A stretch of 64,000 nucleotides of DNA from Corynebacterium rhinophilum (GTDB lineage Bacteria > Actinomycetota > Actinomycetes > Mycobacteriales > Mycobacteriaceae): positions 42,429-106,428 of the forward strand of contig NZ_JASPHQ010000006.1 of assembly GCF_030227225.1 (NCBI RefSeq). The letters are read 5' to 3'. The notes beneath the pieces are model-generated. The model was not told the origin of the DNA. It did no database searches and saw nothing but the letters and a program-made list of their open reading frames with translations. How positions within the stretch are numbered: position 1 is the first letter of the stretch; each line of letters starts with the position of its first letter. Positions 58,258 through 64,000 of this stretch are shown here, piece after piece. A program made the translations under genes and the position numbers.

Positions 58258-59928
58258 TTAGTCCGCCAGCTGGGTAAGGCGCGCGGAAGCTTCTTTTTGT
58301 GCGCGATCAAAAAGCTCTTGGGCATGCGCACGTCCGGTCTCCGTGTCATCCAAACCAGCCAGCATGCGCGCCAATTCCTCCACGCGCTCCTGCTCCGTTA
58401 GCTCGGCTACCCCCGAGGTAAATTTGTCCTTCGAGACATGCAAATGCGCATCCGCATACGCAGCTACCTGCGGCAGGTGCGTCACGACGATAACCTGATT
58501 ATGCGCAGCTAGCCGCGCTAGCCGACGCCCAATTTCTACCGCCGCACGCCCGCCCACGCCGGCATCGACCTCATCGAAGACCAATGTCGCACCGTCCTCG
58601 CTGGCGAGCACAACCTCAAGGGCGAGCATGACGCGAGACAACTCGCCACCGGAGGCCGCGGTGGCCAATGGCTTCCCATTGAGCTGCAGCTCCGCAGCAT
58701 CGGCGCCCGTCTTGGAATACTTAGCCGCGGAAAGCTCAACCGACAAAGTGGAATTGGGCATGGCCAATCCATGCAGCTCTTCAGTCACCAACTTCCCCAG
58801 TGCCTCCGCCGCTTTCCGGCGACCTTTCGTAAGCTCCGCCGCCTTCTGCTTCATCTCCTGCTCAGCCTCTTTGACCTGCGCCTTAAGTTCCTCAAGGACT
58901 TCAGTGGAGGTATCCATCGACTGCAATTTGGACTCCGCCTCATCGCGCCACGCCAAAACACCATCGATATCGCTGGCGTATTTGCGAGTCAACGCTCGAA
59001 GGTCCTGCTGGCGTTGCAGGGACTTCTCCAGCAGATTCGGATCTGCCGGCAGCCCCGCGAGGTATCCACCGAGCTCAGCCGAAATATCGCCTAGCTGCGA
59101 GGTGATTTCAGATATGCGCTCGCCCAAATCCGCCAGCTCTTTATCCGAGGATCCCACCAACGCTGATCCCGCGCGCCCTAGCAGCGAAGAAGCAGCCTCA
59201 TCAAGCTCTTCCGTTCCATCGATCGCCGCCAAGGCAGTGTGTGCGGATTCGCGCAGCCCGTCGACGTCCTGCAGGCGCTGCACCAACTGCACCAACTCCG
59301 CGTCTTCCCCTGGCTCGGGTGCCACACCGTTGATTTCCTCTAGGGCATATTGCAGGCGGTCAGCTTCCTGGGCAAGCTCCCTACGAGACTCGGTGCGCCG
59401 ATGATAGTCCTTGGCCAGGCTGCGCCACTTTTTAAAGGCTTCAGCATAGTCTTCCCGAACGCCAGCCAGTTGCGGGTCTGCACGGTCCACGGCCGCGAGT
59501 TGCTCCTCTGGGGCCAAGAGGCGCAATTGGTCATTCTGACCATGCACGGTAATTATCTCCCGCGCGAAATCTCCCAACGTGGCGGCCGGTACGGCTCGCC
59601 CTCCCAAATACGCCCGCGATCGCCCCGCAGCCGAAACCGTGCGCGAGACAATAAATTCACCATTTTCATCTGGCTCACCGCCCACCGAGTCCACCAGCTG
59701 GCTGATGCTCTCCTTCGCGGAACTAAAATGGCCCTCCACGGCCGCTTTTTTAGCGCCATCGCGCACCCGAGAGGCATCGGCACGCCCGCCGGCCAACAAT
59801 CGAAGCCCCGTAACCACCATGGTTTTGCCAGCGCCGGTCTCACCGGTCAATACGGTCAGGCCCTCCGATAATTCCGCAGAGCTATGGCGAATGACTCCTA
59901 AATCATTGATAGAAATATCGACAAGCAC
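58258..59928 (-). CDS. recN: DNA repair protein RecN
   Basis: RecN is an SMC-like ATPase in double-strand break repair. The 556 residues have Walker A LTGETGAGKTMVVTGLRLL near the N terminus, a long coiled coil (about 160-400), the signature ASGGELSRVMLALEVVL and Walker B TLVFDEVDAGVGGRAAVEIG. The GTG start at 59928 overlaps the nadK stop (TAGTG). The gene chain tlyA-nadK-recN-steA is the same as in M. tuberculosis. Confidence 0.95.
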   Translation of the reverse strand: MLVDISINDLGVIRHSSAELSEGLTVLTGETGAGKTMVVTGLRLLAGGRADASRVRDGAKKAAVEGHFSSAKESISQLVDSVGGEPDENGEFIVSRTVSAAGRSRAYLGGRAVPAATLGDFAREIITVHGQNDQLRLLAPEEQLAAVDRADPQLAGVREDYAEAFKKWRSLAKDYHRRTESRRELAQEADRLQYALEEINGVAPEPGEDAELVQLVQRLQDVDGLRESAHTALAAIDGTEELDEAASSLLGRAGSALVGSSDKELADLGERISEITSQLGDISAELGGYLAGLPADPNLLEKSLQRQQDLRALTRKYASDIDGVLAWRDEAESKLQSMDTSTEVLEELKAQVKEAEQEMKQKAAELTKGRRKAAEALGKLVTEELHGLAMPNSTLSVELSAAKYSKTGADAAELQLNGKPLATAASGGELSRVMLALEVVLASEDGATLVFDEVDAGVGGRAAVEIGRRLARLAAHNQVIVVTHLPQVAAYADAHLHVSKDKFTSGVAELTEQERVEELARMLAGLDDTETGRAHAQELFDRAQKEASARLTQLAD

Positions 59929-60809
59929 TATTTCTCCTTCGGTCCACGCCAGCCTTCCACAGGCAGCCGCAGCTTAGAGACCAATCGATCCGTAAAGGGC
60001 TGATCATCCAACCGCACCCAGCGCACGGGGCGCTTACCGCGCACCACCTCGACGCGGGCACCCGGCGGCATAATAAGTTCCCTGCACCCATCCAAGATAA
60101 CTACGGCCGGTGTGGTTTGCATGGTTGATTCCACCGCCACCAAAGAGTTGGGAGAAACCACTAAAGGTTTAGTAAAGAGTGCATGGGCATTATTCGGCAC
60201 GACCAAGATTGCATCTAGCGATGGCCACAGCACTGGGCCGCCGGCAGAAAATGCATACGCCGTAGATCCCGTAGGAGTCGAAATCAGCACGCCGTCACAA
60301 CCGAACGACGAGACCGGGCGCCGGTCGATCTCCAAAATCGCATCCAACACGCCCGACCTGTTCTGGTTTTCTACCGAGGCCTCATTCAAAGCCCAACTGC
60401 TAGCCAGTTGGTGACCGTTGGCATCCGAAATAGAGACATCCACCGTCAGCCTGTCCTCCACCCGGTAGCTCTTCTCTATTACGCGAGCGACGGCACGGTC
60501 TAATGACTCCACTTCCCATTCCGCGAGGAAGCCTACGTGCCCTAGATTCACTCCGAGGACCGGAATATCAACCGCGCGTGCCATATCAGCCGCGCGCAGG
60601 AAGGTGCCATCACCGCCGAGAACAAGAACCAATTCACATCCTTCCGCCGCAGCATCAGAATGCGGCACGTGCTGTAGCCCTGGCAGGACGGTTTCGTCCG
60701 CACAAACTCGAACCGTTATCCCTGCCTCCTCCAATAACTCGGCTGCACGGGAGGTAGCCTGCAGGTTCTCTGCGCGATTGGCATGTGGAACCAACAATAT
60801 CTCTCGCAT
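59928..60809 (-). CDS. nadK: NAD kinase
   Basis: NadK makes NADP from NAD with ATP or polyphosphate. The 293 residues show the GGDGTFLRA motif, GVNLGHVGFLAEWE, CDGVLISTPTGSTAYAFSAGGPV and the nearby acidic/basic sites. It overlaps tlyA (TAATG) and recN (TAGTG), so it is in a translationally coupled chain. The C terminus ends with a short basic tail after LRLPVEGWRG. Confidence 0.95.
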   Translation of the reverse strand: MREILLVPHANRAENLQATSRAAELLEEAGITVRVCADETVLPGLQHVPHSDAAAEGCELVLVLGGDGTFLRAADMARAVDIPVLGVNLGHVGFLAEWEVESLDRAVARVIEKSYRVEDRLTVDVSISDANGHQLASSWALNEASVENQNRSGVLDAILEIDRRPVSSFGCDGVLISTPTGSTAYAFSAGGPVLWPSLDAILVVPNNAHALFTKPLVVSPNSLVAVESTMQTTPAVVILDGCRELIMPPGARVEVVRGKRPVRWVRLDDQPFTDRLVSKLRLPVEGWRGPKEK

Positions 60810-61615
60810 TACTGCGGACCTTTTTCAACGGCAGTATCAATCATCTGTTTCATTGTAGCCACGTCCGTGGACATACCGTCCTTTTTCAGCCACAGGAAAT
60901 ATTCCACATTTCCACTCGGACCCGGCAACGGTGAAGCCACAACACCGTGCAGACTAAGGCCTAAAGACACGGCAAATTCAGCAACGTCCTGCGTGACCTC
61001 TTTGCGCATCTCCGGAGAACGAACCACCCCGCCGCTGCCGATGCGCTCTTTGCCCACCTCAAACTGCGGCTTGACCATCGGCAGCAGCCACGCTCCGTCC
61101 TTCATGCACTCCACAATTGCTGGCAGCACCAGTTTTAGGGAAATGAAAGATAAATCCCCGACCATGCCATCGCACAGGCCATTGGTCATCTCCGGATTAA
61201 TAGTGCGGATATTGGTCCTATCCAAAACCGTCACGCGGTCGTCATTTTGCAGGCGCCACAATAATTGCCCATACCCGACGTCAACGGATAGCACCTCACG
61301 CGCACCAGACGCCAGGCACACATCTGTAAATCCTCCTGTCGATGCCCCTGCATCTAAGATGCGGCCATCCATGTCGACGTCGAATGTGGCTAGTGCGCCC
61401 AAAAGCTTATGCGCGCCGCGAGACGCCCACCTGTCTTCCTCAGACTCCTCGACCTTGATGGAGACTTCAGGATCCACGATAGTTGCAGACTTTTCTGCTT
61501 TAAACCCGCCGACGGTCACACGGCCAGACTTGATCATCTCGCGGGCTTGCTCACGAGATCGCGCAATCTTTCGGCGCACAAGTTCTGCATCCAGCCTGCG
61601 GCGTTGTGGTGGCAT
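60809..61615 (-). CDS. tlyA: TlyA rRNA 2'-O-methyltransferase
   Basis: TlyA methylates 16S and 23S rRNA at two cytidines in mycobacteria; loss gives capreomycin resistance. The 268 residues contain an N-terminal S4 domain (RRRLDAELVRRKIARSREQAREMIKSGRVTVGG) and an FtsJ-like methyltransferase domain with SAM motif ILDAGASTGGFTDVCLASGA and VSVDVGYGQL. It overlaps the 53-residue gene upstream (TAATG). Corynebacterial TlyA may methylate only one of the two rRNA sites; that cannot be read here. Confidence 0.94.
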   Translation of the reverse strand: MPPQRRRLDAELVRRKIARSREQAREMIKSGRVTVGGFKAEKSATIVDPEVSIKVEESEEDRWASRGAHKLLGALATFDVDMDGRILDAGASTGGFTDVCLASGAREVLSVDVGYGQLLWRLQNDDRVTVLDRTNIRTINPEMTNGLCDGMVGDLSFISLKLVLPAIVECMKDGAWLLPMVKPQFEVGKERIGSGGVVRSPEMRKEVTQDVAEFAVSLGLSLHGVVASPLPGPSGNVEYFLWLKKDGMSTDVATMKQMIDTAVEKGPQ

Positions 61616-61776
61616 TAGTTCTCCTGCAAAGCATTCCGCAATACGGAATGCGCCCTGTCCAGTTGGTCGATTTCTTCTGCGAGTGTTGGCGCATCTTCGC
61701 CAAGAATTGTCGAAATCTCCGAATCTACTTCTTCAGGCTCTTTCACGGCCCGAAAATCGTGTGGCTTTACCGCCAT
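61615..61776 (-). CDS. 53-residue conserved small protein (Rv1693 position)
   Basis: A short gene lies between the HAD hydrolase and tlyA. It starts ATG at 61776, overlapping the HAD stop by 10 bases, and ends with TAA sharing a base with the tlyA ATG. The protein begins MAVKPHDFRAVKE and is acidic and helical, ending RNALQEN. Rv1693 is a similarly small gene in the same position between Rv1692 and tlyA. The overlaps on both sides support translation. The function is unknown. Confidence 0.75.
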   Translation of the reverse strand: MAVKPHDFRAVKEPEEVDSEISTILGEDAPTLAEEIDQLDRAHSVLRNALQEN

Positions 61777-62750
61777 TTCGACACAACCTTTTCCGCAAAT
61801 TCGCTACGCGGCTGAATATACCGAGGTGGTGCCGGCATCGACCACGCCACTTCCAAGACTGTCCGCAGCGCTTGCACCGAGGTAGAGGATTCATTTCCCC
61901 CCTGCAATAGGACATCATACCCATCGCATCGCGCGGTAAAATCTCCTTGCGATCCCGGTCGCACCTGCGAAATAGGCAATGAAAGCTCGTGCATGCCTGC
62001 ACCAATAAAATTAGGCCGTGCCTCCACCGGTGCTTCGATAAGCTCCAGCTCGCCCGATACACCGGTCAAGACATGGAAGGTATTCATCGCTGCGGCGTTA
62101 CCCCCAACGATATCCGTATCTAGCCTGTCGCCCACCGCCAATGGCTTTTTCGACCCGACCTTTTTGGCTGCGAGGAAGAACATCGCTGGTTCAGGTTTGC
62201 CGGCAGAAACGGGCTCTACTCCCGTCGCCTTCTGGACAGCAGCAACGAGGGAACCATTGCCAACGCCTAGCCCCCGCTCAATTGGAAGAGACGTATCCAA
62301 ATTTGAGGCGAAAAACTTCGCGCCTGCCCGGATAGCCAGCGCCCCCTCCGTCAACTGTTCCCAATCAACGGACTTATCAAATCCTTGCAGGACGGCTGCT
62401 GGTTTATCATCAGCACTCGAGACCACGGAAAAGCCCATCTCCTTGGCCAAGTCCCGGAAAGAATCCGCGCCAATGATTAGTACTTTCGCACCTGACGGGA
62501 TTTCCCCCGCGGCCAACTGCAATACCGCTTGGGCGGAGGTGACGATATCACCAGAATCCGCAGTCAAACCGATATCCGTCAGCATTGTGGCGACGGCTTC
62601 TGGGCTCCGCGACGCATTATTTGTTACATATACTGCGGGAACGCCGCACGTATTAATAACGTCTACTACGTTACTTAGCGGACGGCCGCCCTCCCAGACG
62701 GTTCCATCCAGGTCCAGCAATAAGGCGTCATGTTTGCTCAAAACACTCAT
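61767..62750 (-). CDS. HAD-IIA phosphatase (Rv1692-like)
   Basis: This 327-residue HAD superfamily hydrolase has motif I DALLLDLDGTVWEGG with the nucleophile Asp, the substrate-cap segment VYVTNNASRSPEAVATML, and motif IV AVGDRLDTDIVGGNAAAMNTF. It is of the NagD/p-nitrophenylphosphatase type. The M. tuberculosis homologue Rv1692 was reported as a glycerol-3-phosphate phosphatase with an extra C-terminal GNAT-like domain; about 70 residues follow motif IV here. It overlaps the TPR gene (TAATG) upstream and the small gene downstream. Confidence 0.88.
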   Translation of the reverse strand: MSVLSKHDALLLDLDGTVWEGGRPLSNVVDVINTCGVPAVYVTNNASRSPEAVATMLTDIGLTADSGDIVTSAQAVLQLAAGEIPSGAKVLIIGADSFRDLAKEMGFSVVSSADDKPAAVLQGFDKSVDWEQLTEGALAIRAGAKFFASNLDTSLPIERGLGVGNGSLVAAVQKATGVEPVSAGKPEPAMFFLAAKKVGSKKPLAVGDRLDTDIVGGNAAAMNTFHVLTGVSGELELIEAPVEARPNFIGAGMHELSLPISQVRPGSQGDFTARCDGYDVLLQGGNESSTSVQALRTVLEVAWSMPAPPRYIQPRSEFAEKVVSKWR

Positions 62751-63571
62751 TATTTACATTCCGCCAATCGGTCTGCGGCATCGGTCCAATCACCCTCATC
62801 AATGGCGATAGTGTGCTCGAACCACTCGCGGGCTTCATCCCTGCGCCCCGCAGCGAGAAGAGCGTTTGCATAGGCATACGACAACCTACAAGCACTCACT
62901 CCGCGATCGCTGCGGTCAGGTTGTGCCCTCTGGATGGTAACCACCGCTGATTCAGGTTGATCGAGGTCAAGGCGAGCACCTGCCAGCACGATCGCCAGTT
63001 CAATAGCCGATTCTTTGTCTAGTTCTTTCGCCTCCTCGCTGCGTCCTAACTCCAATGCCTTTTCCGGCCGCCCCAGCCCGCGTTCGCAATCAGCCATAAC
63101 CGCTAGCATTCCTGGACCGCCAGAAATACGGCGGGCAGCGCGGAGCTCGGCGAGTGCCTCTTTCCACTCGCCTGCACGGTAAGCAGCGATACCATTAACT
63201 TCTCTGGCGATAGCCACGCGGCCCGCACGGTCCTTAGCCGCGCGCGCATGCCGCAGCGCCAGCTTAGGATCATCGTCCATCCAGGTCGCCGCCATGATCA
63301 TGTGCTTGGCGACGGCCTCCGAGTTCTCTTTAGAGAGAGATTTCAAATCTTGGAGCACCAATGGGTCCAAGTCATTGATATCAACCTCTTCAGGAATATC
63401 CGGATCGGTCATACGCCGGTTGATTCGCTCTTCCCTATACCCAGAGCGCTGTGGAGAGAAAGATTTCTTCTTTCCCCCTCCGCGAGAATCACGGTCCCCC
63501 GAATTGCGTGGATTTCGACCCCGACGGTCTTGTCCGCGGCCGTTACGGCCGTGCTGGTTGCGCTCCGACAT
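62750..63571 (-). CDS. tetratricopeptide-like repeat protein (Rv1691 position)
   Basis: This 273-residue protein has an Arg/Gly/Asp-rich basic N-terminal tail of about 50 residues and then helical repeats. TPR-like patterns are visible around ALRHARAAKDRAGRVAIAREVNGIAAYRAGEWKEALAELRAARR and the C-terminal NALLAAGRRDEAREWFEHTIAID. It is probably a protein-interaction module and may touch RNA through its basic tail. It matches Rv1691 by position and starts the long - strand operon ending with der. Confidence 0.82.
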   Translation of the reverse strand: MSERNQHGRNGRGQDRRGRNPRNSGDRDSRGGGKKKSFSPQRSGYREERINRRMTDPDIPEEVDINDLDPLVLQDLKSLSKENSEAVAKHMIMAATWMDDDPKLALRHARAAKDRAGRVAIAREVNGIAAYRAGEWKEALAELRAARRISGGPGMLAVMADCERGLGRPEKALELGRSEEAKELDKESAIELAIVLAGARLDLDQPESAVVTIQRAQPDRSDRGVSACRLSYAYANALLAAGRRDEAREWFEHTIAIDEGDWTDAADRLAECK

Positions 63572-63799
63572 TCAGTCCTACCCTTTCTTGGTTGGAACTC
63601 GCACAGAAATACCGCACCTATTCTACAGTGCTAAACGACATTCAAAGAATCTGGAAATTTCCTTACCTTTGTCCGTGTTTAGATGCACTTCATCGCAATT
63701 CCCCACTCCGGTACTGAATCATAAGTTCTTATTTTTTGTTGTTGTGTTTGTTTCTTTTGTGTGTGAGGAATTGTTTCCAGGTGTAGTGCCAGTGTGTGT
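63572..63799. other. intergenic stretch before the IS element
   Basis: This 228-base stretch holds no gene. It must contain the promoter for the - strand operon; I see no clear -10 box. From about 63727 to 63775 it is a T/G-rich low-complexity tract. In related genomes tyrS lies beyond this point, but the insertion element intervenes. Confidence 0.5.
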
Positions 63800-64000
63800 T
63801 GGACCTGACCCCTGTTTGGTGGACACCTGATATCCAGCCCAGTCGAGCTGGCAAGATTGGTAATCTACCACCATGTCCAGGTACTCCGAACAGTTCAAAC
63901 GCGATGCCGTGGCCCTCTATGAAAACAATGAGGACCTCTCGCTGAACAAAGCATCAGCCCAGCTCGGTATCAATCGAGCCTCGCTTCATGCTTGGGTCAA
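63800..64000 (+). mobile_element. IS3-family insertion sequence, left end
   Basis: TGGACCTGACCCCTGTTTGG at 63800 begins with TG and reads like an IS3-type left terminal repeat. A transposase OrfA start follows 73 bases later. The element runs out of the window, so its right end and the target duplication cannot be seen. Confidence 0.8.
63873..64000 (+). CDS. IS3-family transposase OrfA, N-terminal part
   Basis: The visible 42 residues read MSRYSEQFKRDAVALYENN, then NKASAQLGINRASLHAWV, the helix-turn-helix of IS3/IS911-type OrfA proteins. OrfB, with the DDE catalytic domain, should follow by programmed frameshift beyond the edge. The gene is cut by the end of the window. Confidence 0.88.
   Translation, partial: MSRYSEQFKRDAVALYENNEDLSLNKASAQLGINRASLHAWV

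Noticed and set aside
63727..63775. T/G-rich tract as a possible rRNA operon leader
   Set aside because: No -10 box, no 16S start or processing signals follow; the IS element begins instead.

Overview
The window is a contiguous piece of an actinobacterial chromosome that I assign to the genus Corynebacterium. The gene order is the best evidence. It contains pafC-tatA-tatC-helY, fxsA-lnt-ppm1-rbpA, ufaA-ndh-thiMED, an odhI-ftsR-nuclease-MerR cluster, and the long run TPR-HAD-tlyA-nadK-recN-steA-steB-NUDIX-xerD-parA-scpAB-rluB-cmk-der. All of these match the Corynebacterium/Mycobacterium layout. OdhI, FtsR, SteA/SteB and an orphan ParA (PldP type) are typical of the corynebacterial side. The species cannot be fixed from the sequence alone.

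Layout. 1-10.7 kb (+ strand, with one - strand gene): the end of pafC, Tat export genes, a Ski2-like helicase, a proline peptidase, a DprE2-like reductase, FxsA, and the lipoprotein/mannosylation pair lnt and ppm1. 10.7-16.9 kb: rbpA facing a small zinc-ribbon protein, a YceI lipocalin-like protein and a 54-residue membrane protein; then a ~630 bp non-coding stretch rich in inverted repeats, a DyP peroxidase, a UfaA-like methyltransferase and type II NADH dehydrogenase. 17-20.1 kb: a TPP riboswitch and a thiM-thiE-thiD/tenA salvage operon. 20.1-28.7 kb: a methyltransferase, CorA, a thioesterase, 6-phosphogluconate dehydrogenase, an SLC13 transporter, a DEAD-box helicase, a glycosylase-annotated protein and a VWA-like membrane protein. 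28.8-35.4 kb: MerR, bifunctional nuclease, FtsR, OdhI and SecA2 on the - strand, then an alpha/beta hydrolase-OsmC fusion and YchJ on the + strand.

35.5-48.9 kb is an accessory region between tRNA-Pro and der. It holds a CadD-like transporter, an ABC-2 exporter with its own two-component system, an orphan Rv0909-type antitoxin, an orphan type III-like DNA methyltransferase, an esterase lipoprotein coupled to a heterodimeric ABC exporter, a methyltransferase, and a DcuB-type dicarboxylate transporter. The DcuB gene is flanked by a damaged second copy of the neighbouring methyltransferase 3' end. 48.9-63.6 kb is a conserved - strand chain for ribosome maturation, chromosome segregation, cell separation, DNA repair and NAD phosphorylation. 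An IS3-family element enters at the right edge.

Most notable observations: (1) the ABC heterodimer at 42.5-45.7 kb shows complementary decay. One half has lost Walker A, the catalytic glutamate and the switch histidine, and its partner has lost the signature motif, so exactly one of two ATP sites survives. (2) The OsmC domain fused to a hydrolase lacks both peroxidatic cysteines. (3) The dcuB insertion scar. (4) UfaA has no recognisable SAM-binding glycine motif. (5) A palindromic operator sits on the promoter of the parA-scpAB-der operon. (6) Several genes look leaderless, with a -10 box 7-9 bases before the start codon. (7) pyrG is absent from its usual slot between steB and the NUDIX gene.
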